A DNA stretch of 64,000 nt from Haloferax elongans ATCC BAA-1513 (GTDB lineage: Archaea > Halobacteriota > Halobacteria > Halobacteriales > Haloferacaceae). Position 1 is the first letter of the stretch. Every line of letters starts with the position of its first letter. Shown here in pieces: positions 48,852-58,138 of this stretch. The notes beneath the pieces were generated by a model that saw nothing but the letters and a program-made list of their open reading frames with translations, was not told where the DNA came from and made no database searches. The DNA lies in the NCBI RefSeq assembly GCF_000336755.1, contig NZ_AOLK01000008.1:1-64000 (forward strand), in the 5' to 3' direction. A program made the translations under genes and the position numbers.

Positions 48852-51758
48852 ATGACGAAGAGAACACATGACGAGGGTCGAACCGACGACCCCGACGACG
48901 ATAGCGGCGACGTCCGGTCTGACCAGTCGGTCCGTCACGACGACTCACCACCGGTCCGAACAGACGGTGGCGAGCCACCGGAAGACCGCGACGACAGTAC
49001 AGACGAAGAGACGTTCGAGGATGACTCGACATCCGAAGACGAACCGGTGTCCGAAGAGGAGAGAGAAGCCGGAGACGAGGAGATATCCGAGGAAGAAGCC
49101 CAGGAGATGCTCGAAGGCATCGAGCGAAAGCGGTCACTGACCGGCTGGGCAGCCATCGTCACCTCGATTATCGCCATCTCCTTTTCGGCCTTCCAGTCGT
49201 GGCTGGCGGCCCGCGGCTTCGACTTCTCGGCGACCTTCCCCGTCGTGGGCGAGGTGTCGCTGGGTGCGCTACAACTGCTGCAAGTGAACGCGGTTCACGT
49301 CGCCTTCGCGCTTATCTTGGCGTTTATCCTCTTCCCGCCGACGACGGGCCACGGCAGGTTTGCGTCCCGGCTCGGTCGCATCGTGCCGACGCTCGCCTCG
49401 CAGTTCGGTGAGAGCCATCCCATCACGCGCGGCGCGGCGGGCCTCCGCCGGTTCGTTCGCTGGCTGGCAGTCGACCCCGACCGCGACCGTGTGACACCAC
49501 TGGATATCTTCTTCGCCATCCTCGCTGCCGCGACGGCGGCGTACATGGTGATGGAGTGGCAGGAGATTCAGCAACTCCGTATCTTTGGGCTGGAAGCTGG
49601 CCGCTCTGTGGCCGAATACCTCGGCCCGCTCGGAATCCTTGCTGAAGCGATTAGCGCGGTCGGGATTCCGCTCGCGGACGTCTCCTACCCGTTCTTCCTC
49701 GGTGTCGTGGGCGTGCTGCTCGTCCTCGAAGCAACCCGGCGCTCCCTCGGGTTCTACCTGATGGTCATCGTTGCGTCGTTCATCGTCTACGCACGCTGGG
49801 GCTTTCTCATCTCGCCGGACATGCCACTCATCGGCGTTCTCTCGATTCCCAAGGGAACGTGGCCAAACATCGTCCAGAACCTCTGGTACAACACCGAAAA
49901 CGGGGTGTTCGGCATTCCGGTCACGGTGTCGGTGCAGTTCATCTACATCTTCATCCTGTTCGGGGCGTTCTTGGAGATGTCCGGCGCAGGGCAGTGGTTC
50001 ATCGACCTCGCGTACGCCTCGACGGGAACCCGAAAGGGTGGCCCGGCGAAAGCGTCGATTCTCGCGTCCGGCTTCATGGGAACCATCTCCGGGTCGTCCA
50101 TCGCGAACACGGTGACGACCGGTGCGTTCACCATCCCGCTGATGAAGCGCTCTGGGTACCGCTCTGAGTTCGCTGGGGCTGTCGAGGCCTCCGCGTCCTC
50201 CGGGGGGCAGATTCTCCCGCCCGTCATGGGCGCGGCCGCCTTCCTGATGATTGAATTCATCGGCGTCCCCTTCGCCGACATCATCATCGCGGCGGCCATC
50301 CCCGCGGTCGTGTTCTTCTTCGGCGTCTGGGTGATGGTCCACCTCGAAGCGACGCGGGCCGGTATCGGTGGTCTCGACCCCTCCGACGTCATCGATATCC
50401 GCACGCACCTCACTCGCGGGTGGTTCTACCTCATCCCGCTTATCCTCCTGATGTACTACCTCCTCGTCGAGCGTCTGACCGTCGCTCGCTCGGCGTGGTT
50501 CACGCTTATCGCCATCATGGCCCTTCTGTCCGTGGTGTCGGCGTACAACGAGCGGACCCGCGTCCCGCTTGTGGGAAGCATCGCAGTCATCTTCCTCGCA
50601 CAGTTCGGCGCGTACTTCACGACCGGCGTCGGCATCTTCGGCGCCATCATGGGCGAAAGCGGTGAGGCCCTCGGCTTCGTCGAGGCGATGCTCTCGGCCG
50701 CAGGAAGCCTTGGAATCATCGTCATCTTCGTCAGTCTCGTGACGATGCTCCTCCGTCCGCACCTCGAAACACCGCTGCTCCAGCTTGACGACGCAGCCGA
50801 CGAGGCATCCGAGCGAATCGCCGAGGCAGTCTCCCGACCCTCGCTTGCAGACGTCAAAGCGTTCCGCTACGTGACGTTCATCGGCAAGTCGATGGACTCG
50901 GGCGCACGAACCTCGACCGAAGTCGTCGTCGCCGTCGCCGCCGCGGGTATCATCCCCGGCGTCGTCAGCGCGACGGGACTCGGACCGAACCTCACGGCGC
51001 TCATCAAGGCGGTCGCAGGCGGGTCTATCGTCCTGCTCCTCCTGTTCACCGCTATCGCCTCTATCATCCTCGGCATGGGGATGCCGACGACGGTGACGTA
51101 CATTATCCTCGTCTCACTGCTCGGCCCGGCTATCGCGCAGTCCTCAGACATCCCGCTGCTCGCGGCCCACCTGTTCATCCTCTACTTCGGGGTGATTGCG
51201 GACATCACACCGCCGGTCGCGGTAGCGGCGTACGCCGCGAGTGGTATCGCCCGGTCGAATCCGTTCCGAACCGGGACGAAAGCGTTCTCGCTGTCGCTCA
51301 ACAAGGCAATCGTCCCGTTCGCGTTCGCACTCACGCCGGGCATCCTACTCCTCCGCGGTCGCGGGGAGGCTGCCCGGGTTATCACCGGGGCGGACGTCGC
51401 TGAGCTCTCGTACTTCGTTCCCGAAATCGTCATCCCCGTCCTTGGCGTCTTCATCGGCGTCATCGGACTGGGAGTGACTGTCATTGGGTACCTCTACAGC
51501 CGCGTGACGCGCGTCGAGCGCGGCCTGTACGCCATCTCGGCGTTCCTGCTCATGGCACCCGGCCTGCTTCTGAACGCCGTGTTTGACCTCGGTGGCGCGC
51601 TCGGTCTCGTCGGCGCAGCACCCGAGACGGTCATCGTCGACCTCACGATGCGCGCGGCTGGCGGCCTGCTCTTCGGTGCACTCGCACTGAAGAACCGCCG
51701 CGAGGCAGACGAAGGAAAGCGGGCGACGCCGTCCGGTACGCCCGAACCGACCGACTAA
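48852..51758 (+). CDS. TRAP transporter fused permease (4TM/12TM)
   Basis: The 968-aa membrane protein combines the small DctQ-like and large DctM-like TRAP subunits. About 16-18 hydrophobic helices follow an unusual, highly acidic, Asp/Glu-rich N-terminus (residues 1-90) that should be cytoplasmic. Hallmarks of the large subunit are AKASILASGFMGTISGSSIANTVTTGAFTIPLMKR (seen as GFMGTISGSSIANTVTTGAF), EASASSGGQILPPVMGAAAF, GMGMPTTVTYIILVSLLGPA and ITPPVAVAAYAASGIAR. It uses an ion gradient to import the ligand of the TAXI receptor. It starts seven bases after the DUF1850 stop. Confidence 0.93.
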   Translation: MTKRTHDEGRTDDPDDDSGDVRSDQSVRHDDSPPVRTDGGEPPEDRDDSTDEETFEDDSTSEDEPVSEEEREAGDEEISEEEAQEMLEGIERKRSLTGWAAIVTSIIAISFSAFQSWLAARGFDFSATFPVVGEVSLGALQLLQVNAVHVAFALILAFILFPPTTGHGRFASRLGRIVPTLASQFGESHPITRGAAGLRRFVRWLAVDPDRDRVTPLDIFFAILAAATAAYMVMEWQEIQQLRIFGLEAGRSVAEYLGPLGILAEAISAVGIPLADVSYPFFLGVVGVLLVLEATRRSLGFYLMVIVASFIVYARWGFLISPDMPLIGVLSIPKGTWPNIVQNLWYNTENGVFGIPVTVSVQFIYIFILFGAFLEMSGAGQWFIDLAYASTGTRKGGPAKASILASGFMGTISGSSIANTVTTGAFTIPLMKRSGYRSEFAGAVEASASSGGQILPPVMGAAAFLMIEFIGVPFADIIIAAAIPAVVFFFGVWVMVHLEATRAGIGGLDPSDVIDIRTHLTRGWFYLIPLILLMYYLLVERLTVARSAWFTLIAIMALLSVVSAYNERTRVPLVGSIAVIFLAQFGAYFTTGVGIFGAIMGESGEALGFVEAMLSAAGSLGIIVIFVSLVTMLLRPHLETPLLQLDDAADEASERIAEAVSRPSLADVKAFRYVTFIGKSMDSGARTSTEVVVAVAAAGIIPGVVSATGLGPNLTALIKAVAGGSIVLLLLFTAIASIILGMGMPTTVTYIILVSLLGPAIAQSSDIPLLAAHLFILYFGVIADITPPVAVAAYAASGIARSNPFRTGTKAFSLSLNKAIVPFAFALTPGILLLRGRGEAARVITGADVAELSYFVPEIVIPVLGVFIGVIGLGVTVIGYLYSRVTRVERGLYAISAFLLMAPGLLLNAVFDLGGALGLVGAAPETVIVDLTMRAAGGLLFGALALKNRREADEGKRATPSGTPEPTD

Positions 51759-51831
51759 GTCTCTCTCGGCTCGGCGACCCTCTCGGGGGTCACTAACTCT
51801 CTCACGGCCGGAACTCCCGGCCACCTATTTT

Positions 51832-52464
51832 TCATTCGAGTTCGACCCGGCCACTCGTCGCACTTCGGAGTCTATCTCGGAGGCCGTCCGCCTCGTCGAC
51901 TGGGACGCGAACCGAAAAGGAGACACGCTGGTCGTAGTCGGCGTCGAACTCGACGCCCGACGATTCGATGATGCCCCGGACACTCCCTGAGTCGTCGTAA
52001 TCGACCGTCGCGGTGAAGCGCTCGTGCGGAATCTCTTCGACGATACCGGCTTCGTCGAGCGCCTCTTTGACGGCCCGCGAGTAGGCGCGGGCGAGGCCGC
52101 CGACACCGAGGTTGGTCCCGCCGTAGTAGCGCGTGACGACCGCAACGACGTTGCGAACCTCTTGCTGGACGAGGACGTTGAGCGCCGGTTTGCCAGACGA
52201 CCCGGTCGGTTCGCCGTCGTCGCTCTGGTACTCGCGAAGCATGACGGTCCCACCACCCGGAACCGACGACGATGCGCCGCCTGCCGGAACGCGGTACGCC
52301 GGGACGTTGTGGGTCGCATCCGGGTGGCGCTCGTTGATTTCTTCGATGAACGCCTCCGCCTCTTCGACCGTCTCGGCGGGCGAGATGTACCCGATGAACT
52401 CCGAGCCCTGTACCTCGAATCGCGCTTCGGCCCGGCCGCCGACGGTACGATAGGCGTCAGTCAT
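51832..52464 (-). CDS. YigZ/IMPACT family protein
   Basis: The 210-aa protein has the UPF0029/IMPACT N-terminal domain (EFIGYISPAETVEEAEAFIE, DATHNVPAYRVP, YQSDDGEPTGSSGKPALNVL, VVAVVTRYYGGTNLGVGGLARAYS) and a C-terminal DUF1949 ferredoxin-like domain (ERFTATVDYDDSGSVRGIIE). Eukaryotic IMPACT modulates GCN2; the prokaryotic role is unclear, perhaps linked to translation or nucleotide binding. It is convergent with the TRAP operon. Confidence 0.9.
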   Translation of the reverse strand: MTDAYRTVGGRAEARFEVQGSEFIGYISPAETVEEAEAFIEEINERHPDATHNVPAYRVPAGGASSSVPGGGTVMLREYQSDDGEPTGSSGKPALNVLVQQEVRNVVAVVTRYYGGTNLGVGGLARAYSRAVKEALDEAGIVEEIPHERFTATVDYDDSGSVRGIIESSGVEFDADYDQRVSFSVRVPVDEADGLRDRLRSATSGRVELE

Positions 52465-52536
52465 GACTCGGTGTTGGCAGTGCAGGACTCAAAAGCATTC
52501 GCACAAGAAGAGAGACCAGCAGGTCGCCACCACCGA

Positions 52537-52653
52537 CTACTGGCCGCAGGCGTTGGCGTAGGACGTACAGCCGTTCTGAACGCAGACGCCACAGAGGTGG
52601 CGCGTCTTCGACACCGGTGCCCCACAACACAGGCAAGTGCGCAACTCACCCAT
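52537..52653 (-). CDS. tiny cysteine-rich zinc-finger protein, 38 aa
   Basis: The minus-strand frame MGELRTCLCCGAPVSKTRHL continues CGVCVQNGCTSYANACGQ. It has a CLCC / CGVC pair of knuckles plus two further cysteines, ideal for one zinc ribbon. It ends in a normal stop. The TATA-like GCTATAATGG is only 5-15 bases before this ATG, so the promoter or the exact start is uncertain. The Cys density and typical codons support a real gene of the haloarchaeal mini zinc-finger kind. Confidence 0.55.
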   Translation of the reverse strand: MGELRTCLCCGAPVSKTRHLCGVCVQNGCTSYANACGQ

Positions 52654-52738
52654 GTGCCATTATAGCACGATTTGACACATGAACTTTGTCCAGAATCGGG
52701 TCTTCCCGTACGAATGTGCAGTTTGGGCGCAGTCGAAA

Positions 52739-53242
52739 CTATGCGATGGAGATTCGCCGGACGAAATCGAGGTTCGAGAGGTCGTTGAGTAAGTCGCCGG
52801 GAATCGCCTCGTCGGTGATGATGTAGAGTTTCGGGTCGTCGGTGAACTCCGGGTCCTCGCTTATCGTCTGCCGAATGGAGATGCCCGCGTCGGCGAGTTC
52901 CGACGTGATGGTTGCGACGATGCCGGGTGCGTCGGCGTTGCCGACTTCGACTGTCAGCACGGAGAGGTCGAGCACGGGCGCGAGGTCCATCAGACTCGGA
53001 ATCGCGGAGATGTTCTGGAAGATACGCCGCAACTCTTCGTCCGCGAGGATAGCATCAGTGGTCGAATCGACGACGCGACGGTCGACACCGGCCTCGCGTG
53101 CGATTCCGGTGTTCGGAATCTCGATGCCGCCCGAGACGACACGGCCTTCGTCGTTGACAGAGAAGCCTCGTTCCAAGAGCAGGCGAATGACCGCCTGCTG
53201 GCTCGGACTGCCTTCGAACTTCTCCATAATCTCGTCAAACAT
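52739..53242 (-). CDS. HTH plus ACT-domain regulator
   Basis: The 167-aa protein joins an N-terminal helix-turn-helix-like part (SPSQQAVIRLLLERGFSVND, TGIAREAGVDRRVVDSTTDA) and a C-terminal ACT-like domain (LTVEVGNADAPGIVATITSE, LADAGISIRQTISEDPEF). ACT domains bind amino acids, so this is a likely amino-acid-responsive transcription regulator found across euryarchaea. TATA CACTTAATG lies about 27-36 bases before the ATG. Histidine genes lie nearby, but no operator link could be seen. Confidence 0.8.
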   Translation of the reverse strand: MFDEIMEKFEGSPSQQAVIRLLLERGFSVNDEGRVVSGGIEIPNTGIAREAGVDRRVVDSTTDAILADEELRRIFQNISAIPSLMDLAPVLDLSVLTVEVGNADAPGIVATITSELADAGISIRQTISEDPEFTDDPKLYIITDEAIPGDLLNDLSNLDFVRRISIA

Positions 53243-53376
53243 TCGTTACCGGGTGCGTTTGTAGGCGGCCACATTAAGTGATACGTCGGGGGCTTGCGGT
53301 TTGGTGTGTGGCTTCGAGACGCGTCGCCACGGGCGTCAGACGAGGCTTTAACCGTCGGCACGAAGACGACTCGACC

Positions 53377-54078
53377 ATGCACGAACTACGCACGTGCGAC
53401 TTCTGCGGTGCCGACGCTGTCGGCGTATTCGAGATGCTGCCGCCAGCGTTCACACCGGCCGACGACCAGCGGCGAATCGTCCTCTGCGAGAGCTGCCGCG
53501 AGACGCTCACGGACGCCGTCAAACCGCTCTTGGACCGCCTCGACGCCGACGCCAGCGTCGATGTCGCCGACGATGCACCGGCCGAAACTGGGGCCAACGT
53601 GACCACCGACACCGGGCCAGAGGGGTCGGTTGGCGACGCCAGTGCAACCGAGGCAGTCGGAGCGGAACCCGAGCCATCGCCGTCGACACCTGACGACTAC
53701 GATGCCGTCGACGCGAGCGAAGACGGAGACAGAAACGGAGATGGGGACGGGAACGGAGACGAAGACGAGGCCACAGAGACCGAGGACTCGACTGACGGCG
53801 AGACAACTGAGGCCGACCCTGCTGACTCGACTGACGAAGACGTGCTGGCCGAAGACCCGGGCGAAACTGACGCCGAGGATATCGGCCCCGAGCCACCGAA
53901 CTTCCGAAAGGTCATCCGAATCCTGCAGAACCGCGAGTTCCCTGTCGAACGGACGGAAGTCGAAGCCCTCGCGTCGGGTGCTTACGACCTCGACGACGAG
54001 GAGGTCGCGGACATCTTCGACTACGCAATCAAACGCGGACTGTTGGAAGAAGACGGTCGGATGCTTCGGAAAGCCTGA
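53377..54078 (+). CDS. zinc-finger protein with acidic linker and C-terminal helical domain
   Basis: The 233-aa protein starts with a zinc finger (RTCDFCGADAVGVFEMLP ... LCESCRETLTDAV; two CxxC pairs, residues 7-45). A long linker of Asp/Glu/Gly/Thr (about 60-170) is probably disordered. The C-terminus (PPNFRKVIRILQNREFPVER, TEVEALASGAYDLDDEEVAD) resembles a small winged-helix or helical DNA-binding domain. It may be a two-ended regulator. TATA-like GCTTTAACC (53345-53353) is about 27 bases before ATG 53377, so it is leaderless. Confidence 0.75.
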   Translation: MHELRTCDFCGADAVGVFEMLPPAFTPADDQRRIVLCESCRETLTDAVKPLLDRLDADASVDVADDAPAETGANVTTDTGPEGSVGDASATEAVGAEPEPSPSTPDDYDAVDASEDGDRNGDGDGNGDEDEATETEDSTDGETTEADPADSTDEDVLAEDPGETDAEDIGPEPPNFRKVIRILQNREFPVERTEVEALASGAYDLDDEEVADIFDYAIKRGLLEEDGRMLRKA

Positions 54079-54085
54079 CGCGGCG

Positions 54086-54679
54086 TTACAGTTTTCCTTT
54101 CGTACTCGGCGTGTCGGACCGGCGGGGGTCGACGCGGGTCGCATCGTCGAGCGAGCGCGCCAGTGCTTTGAACATCGCTTCGACCTCGTGGTGAGCGTTG
54201 TCGCCCTCGACGCCGACGTGGAGTGTGAGACCCGCGTTCATCGCCAGCGACATGGCGAAGTGTTCGGCCATGTGGCTCGTGAATTCGCCGACGTACGGTT
54301 GCGAGAAGTCACCCGAGAACTCGAAGTAGGGTCGCCCGGACACGTCCACGACGACCGAGGCGACGGCCTCGTCGAGTGGGACCTTTCGGTCGGCGTAGCG
54401 GACGATACCGCGCTTGTCGCCGAGCGCCTCGACGAACGCTTCGCCGAGGACGATTGCCACGTCTTCGACCGTGTGGTGGTCGTCGATGTGGAGGTCGCCG
54501 TCGCACTGGACCGTCAGGTCGAACAGGCCGTGTTTGGCGAATGCTTCCAGCATGTGGTCGAAAAAGCCGATACCGGTATCGACGGCTGCATCGCCATCGC
54601 CGTCGATAGCCAGCGTCACGTCGATAGTCGTCTCCGAGGTTTCACGGGAGACGGCCGCAGTTCTGTCCGCGTCGCTCAT
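54086..54679 (-). CDS. hisB: imidazoleglycerol-phosphate dehydratase
   Basis: The 197-aa enzyme makes imidazole-acetol phosphate, step 6 of histidine synthesis. The manganese-binding histidine motifs are visible: [47 protein letters not shown] and [22 protein letters not shown] 54679 ([17 protein letters not shown]) is chosen with TATA CATTTACG about 25-30 bases upstream. It is monofunctional, without the phosphatase domain of E. coli HisB. Confidence 0.94.
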   Translation of the reverse strand: MSDADRTAAVSRETSETTIDVTLAIDGDGDAAVDTGIGFFDHMLEAFAKHGLFDLTVQCDGDLHIDDHHTVEDVAIVLGEAFVEALGDKRGIVRYADRKVPLDEAVASVVVDVSGRPYFEFSGDFSQPYVGEFTSHMAEHFAMSLAMNAGLTLHVGVEGDNAHHEVEAMFKALARSLDDATRVDPRRSDTPSTKGKL

Positions 54680-54845
54680 GTCGCGTTCGAGGGTGGGGGA
54701 ACGTAAATGGGTTCGCGTCGTTGCAGGTGCTGCACCGGCGTTCACGAGCGTCCGCACCCACTAAACGATGAATGTGTCAAGCATTTAATGACAGTATGAC
54801 GCCTGTCTGCCGGAAATTCATACTCTCCGACGGATACTGTGGTTC

Positions 54846-55001
54846 ATGCATCGAAAGGGGGCACTGGTGACTGGGTACACCATCTGTGTGGGAGGACTCT
54901 TGCTCACCGTCGGAACCGACGTCGCAGTCGCACTCGGCATCACGCTCGTCGTGCTGGCCGTGGGTGCGACAGTGGTGGGGGCTGGGGCCGACAGTAGCTA
55001 A
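54846..55001 (+). CDS. small two-helix membrane protein, 51 aa
   Basis: The frame MHRKGALVTGYTICVGGLLL continues TVGTDVAVALGITLVVLAVG and ends in GADSS. Two hydrophobic segments separated by a short loop with Asp indicate a hairpin membrane protein. Codon use is haloarchaeal throughout. A similar-sized membrane gene follows 40 bases later on the same strand, so they may be a pair. Function unknown. Confidence 0.55.
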   Translation: MHRKGALVTGYTICVGGLLLTVGTDVAVALGITLVVLAVGATVVGAGADSS

Positions 55002-55041
55002 CGATGAATCACAGCAGTATATGGGCGTGGGTTCAATACGG

Positions 55042-55233
55042 ATGGCGGCACCAATACCGACTGTGAACCCGAAGCGTGACGTCGTGACGCTCAGCATGCT
55101 CGCACTCGGCGGGCCGTTCCTCCACACGTCCCGCCTAGAGACCGTTCTCATCGGGATTCTCTTCGTGGCTGTGGGCGTCTACGGGACGGTCGATAGCCTC
55201 GCCGCGGTCGTCACGCGCCACATCCGACTCTAA
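55042..55233 (+). CDS. small membrane protein, 63 aa
   Basis: MAAPIPTVNPKRDVVTLSML leads into two hydrophobic segments (about 14-27 and 34-55). TATA-like AGTATATGGG (55016-55025) lies about 20-27 bases upstream of ATG 55042, supporting that start; an in-frame ATG at 55021 is inside the TATA. No family recognised. It ends 37 bases from the convergent hisA. Confidence 0.55.
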   Translation: MAAPIPTVNPKRDVVTLSMLALGGPFLHTSRLETVLIGILFVAVGVYGTVDSLAAVVTRHIRL

Positions 55234-55269
55234 AAACTCAGTCGCTCTCGCCGCGCCGCCCACCCGAAC

Positions 55270-55986
55270 TTAGGCGTCCATCGCTTCTTCGAGCGTGAAC
55301 TGGCCTTCGTAGAGCGCGGTCCCGACGACAGTCGCTGCCGCGCCCACGTCGCGAAGTTCGCGAATGTCGTCCAGCGACGCAACCCCGCCGGACGCGACGA
55401 CCGGGATATCGACCGCGTCGACGACGCGGGCGGTAGTATCGAGGTGGACGCCTTCGAGTTGCCCCTCGACGTCAACGTCGGTGAACAGGATAGCCGCGGC
55501 ACCGAGGTCTTCGTACCGTGTGGCCGCTTCCGCGGGGTCGAGGCCAGTCCCTTCGGTCCACCCGGAGACGACGACTTCGCCGTCTTTGGCGTCGAGGCTG
55601 ACCATCACGCCGTCGGGGTAGTCTTCGGCGAGTTCGGCGACGATGTCCGGGTTCTCGACGGCCGCAGTCCCGAGAATGACGCGGTCGACGCCGCGGTCGA
55701 AGAGCGCTCGGGCGTCGTCGGCAGTTCGAATCCCGCCGCCGAGTTGGACCGGCACGTCCACGGCGTCGAGGACTGCATCGACCGCCGGGGCGTTCGCGCG
55801 CTCGCCCTCGAACGCACCGTCGAGGTCGACGAGGTGAAGCGTTCGCGCGCCAGCGTCGACCCACCGCTGGGCGGCCTCGACCGGGTCGCCGTAGGTCTTT
55901 TCGGTGCCGCGTTCACCCTGCACGAGCTGGACGACTTCGCCGTCTTGCATGTCGACGGCGGGGACGACTTCGAACTCCGGGAACAT
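55270..55986 (-). CDS. hisA: ProFAR isomerase
   Basis: The 238-aa beta-barrel enzyme isomerises ProFAR to PRFAR, step 4 of histidine synthesis. Both catalytic aspartates are seen: PAVDMQDGEVVQLVQGE near the start and LFTDVDVEGQLEG in the second half. Phosphate-binding GGGIRTADDARALFDRGVDRVILG (as QLGGGIRTADDARALF) and VVASGGVASLDDI are in place. Start is ATG 55986 (MFPEFEVVPAVD) or 55992; TATA-like GTTTAGG about 25-30 bases upstream fits either. hisB and hisI lie within 4 kb but in separate units. Confidence 0.93.
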   Translation of the reverse strand: MFPEFEVVPAVDMQDGEVVQLVQGERGTEKTYGDPVEAAQRWVDAGARTLHLVDLDGAFEGERANAPAVDAVLDAVDVPVQLGGGIRTADDARALFDRGVDRVILGTAAVENPDIVAELAEDYPDGVMVSLDAKDGEVVVSGWTEGTGLDPAEAATRYEDLGAAAILFTDVDVEGQLEGVHLDTTARVVDAVDIPVVASGGVASLDDIRELRDVGAAATVVGTALYEGQFTLEEAMDA

Positions 55987-56140
55987 GCCCATCCGTGAGT
56001 GAGCGACGGGCCTAAACGCACCGGATGCGGTGACTGTGCCTGCCGAGAACTCCGTTAGTGTCAGTCGAGATATTATTATGGAGAATCTGTGAGGCATCAG
56101 TTCGGAACGGCTTTGTCGCGCCGGGATACAGACACACTCG

Positions 56141-57505
56141 ATGAAACTCTTCGGTTCCAGCGGAACCCGCGGCGTGGTGGGTGAGAGCCTCACCCCGGAG
56201 TTCGTGCTCCGCGTCGCAAAGGCCGCAGGCACGGTCTGGAACACCGACCGTGTCGCCATCGCCCGCGACACGCGAACGACAGGAGAGATGTTCGTCAACG
56301 CCGCGTCGTCCGGTCTGGCAAGCGTCGGCGTCGACGTCGACGACCTCGGTGTGGTTCCCACGCCCGCCGCAGTGCGATACTGTGAGACGGAGGAAATCCC
56401 CGCCGTCGTCATCACGGCCTCGCACAACCCGCCGGAGTTCAACGGCGTCAAACTCGTCGGCGACGACGGTGTCGAACTCTCTATCGAGCAGTTAGAACGC
56501 ATCGAGGACCACATTCTCGCCGAGGAGTTCGACGTGAGCAGGTGGGACGACGTCGGCTCGGTACAGCACATCGAGACGGCGAACGACGACTACCGCGAGG
56601 AACTCCTCGCGAACATCGACCGCGACGCAATCGCCGAGGCGAACCTCACCGTCGCACTCGACCCCGGCCACGGCGCGGGGTCGCTCGTCTCGCCCGATTT
56701 CCTCCGCGAACTCGGCTGTGAGGTCCGCACGGTCAACGCACAACCCGACGGCCACTTCCCCGGCCGCGAGTCCGAACCTGTCCCCGAGAACCTCCGCGAC
56801 CTCGAACGCCTCGTCCGTGCGACCGATGCCGACGTCGGTATCGCCCACGACGGCGACGCCGACCGGGCAATCTTCGTGGACGAACACGGCGAGGTTATCT
56901 CCGGCGAGGCATCGCTTGCCGCGCTCGCCGCCGCGTTCCTCGAACCCGGCGACGTGACCGTCTCGGCCGTCAACGTCTCCCAGCGACTCGTGGACGTGTG
57001 CGAGGAGGTCGGTGCCGACCTCGAACTCACGCCCATCGGCGCGACGAACCTCATCACCCGCATCCGCGAACTCTGGCGCGAGGGCGAGAACGTCCCCGTC
57101 GCCGGCGAGGGCAACGGCGGCATCTTCTTCCCGAACTACCGCCTCGTCCGCGACGGCGCGTACATCGCGGCGAAGTTCCTCGAACTCGTCGCCGAGCGCC
57201 CCGCGAGCGAAATCGTCGCCCCGTATCAGGACTACTACAACGTCCGCATCAACCTCTCGTACGACAGCGACGACGAGTTAGAGGCGATGCTGCACGCCGC
57301 CGCCGAGTACGCCGAGTCGGCCGACGCGACGCCGAACACCATCGACGGCTACCGCCTCGATTACGGCGACGCGTGGGTACTCGTCCGACCGTCTGGGACC
57401 GAACCGAAAGTCCGCGTCTACGCCGAAGGCCACACCGAAGAGCGGGCGACCGAACTCGCCGAAGAGGCCGCTGACGCGCTTCGCGCTGCAGTGGACGAAC
57501 TGTAA
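56141..57505 (+). CDS. glmM: phosphoglucosamine mutase / phosphohexomutase
   Basis: The 454-aa alpha-D-phosphohexomutase has the four family motifs: active-site phosphoserine in VITASHNPPEFNG (Ser94), metal-binding DGDADRAIF, sugar-binding EGNGGIFFP and phosphate-binding RPSGTEPKVRVYAEG. The EGNGGI and GLANTOR-length C-terminus fit archaeal phosphoglucosamine mutase, making glucosamine-1-phosphate for UDP-GlcNAc and N-glycan precursors; a phosphomannomutase activity is also possible. It is monocistronic. Confidence 0.88.
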   Translation: MKLFGSSGTRGVVGESLTPEFVLRVAKAAGTVWNTDRVAIARDTRTTGEMFVNAASSGLASVGVDVDDLGVVPTPAAVRYCETEEIPAVVITASHNPPEFNGVKLVGDDGVELSIEQLERIEDHILAEEFDVSRWDDVGSVQHIETANDDYREELLANIDRDAIAEANLTVALDPGHGAGSLVSPDFLRELGCEVRTVNAQPDGHFPGRESEPVPENLRDLERLVRATDADVGIAHDGDADRAIFVDEHGEVISGEASLAALAAAFLEPGDVTVSAVNVSQRLVDVCEEVGADLELTPIGATNLITRIRELWREGENVPVAGEGNGGIFFPNYRLVRDGAYIAAKFLELVAERPASEIVAPYQDYYNVRINLSYDSDDELEAMLHAAAEYAESADATPNTIDGYRLDYGDAWVLVRPSGTEPKVRVYAEGHTEERATELAEEAADALRAAVDEL

Positions 57506-57547
57506 CGCCGTACGACTACTTTTCACTCGACGGCGCAAAGCGACCGC

Positions 57548-58111
57548 ATGGCCGACGAGTTCGATATTCGACCACCGCGTTCTACCGCCGAGATGCGGGG
57601 TATTCGGCGAGTGAACGCACGCTGCTGGGTCGAAGCCTACGACCACATCCTCCCGGACGAGGCGCTTCCCGACCCGACAATCGAACCCAGCGAGGAGTGG
57701 CTTCGCGAACAGTTCGACTACGCGACCATGCTCAACGAGACCGAGTTCGGGCGATACGTCGTTGCAGTCGAAGACCCGCCACTCGGCGGCGGCCCGATTG
57801 TCGTCGGCTTCGCCGCCACTCGCTGGGGTGACGAGGCGAAGTCGTTCGTCGGCGACGACGAAGCCGGGTTGTGGACAATCTACGTCGACCCATCCCGGTG
57901 GGGCGAAGGTATCGGGTCGGCACTACTCGATGCGGTTACTGCGGCAATTCCCGAGCAGTACGACCGTCTCGTCTTAGAGACCTTTGCCGAAAACGAGGTC
58001 GGACAGCGATTCTACCGGGAGAAGGGGTTCGAAGTGGTCGAGGAATTCGAGACCGAAGTCGGCGACGAGTCCTATCCGGCGTTGCTCATGGCCCGGGGCC
58101 TCACAGACTGA
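57548..58111 (+). CDS. GNAT-family N-acetyltransferase
   Basis: The 187-aa protein has the GNAT fold: RGIRRVNARCWVEAYDHILP, then VVGFAATRWGDEAKS and the acetyl-CoA loop LWTIYVDPSRWGEGIGSALLDAV, with LVLETFAENEVGQRFYREKGFEVVEEFETE at motif B (as NEVGQRFYREKGFEV). The substrate may be a protein N-terminus, amine or small molecule; it cannot be told. It lies 42 bases after glmM on the same strand, so co-transcription is possible. Confidence 0.88.
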   Translation: MADEFDIRPPRSTAEMRGIRRVNARCWVEAYDHILPDEALPDPTIEPSEEWLREQFDYATMLNETEFGRYVVAVEDPPLGGGPIVVGFAATRWGDEAKSFVGDDEAGLWTIYVDPSRWGEGIGSALLDAVTAAIPEQYDRLVLETFAENEVGQRFYREKGFEVVEEFETEVGDESYPALLMARGLTD

Positions 58112-58138
58112 ACCGACCCGAAAGATTAGACCGACCGC

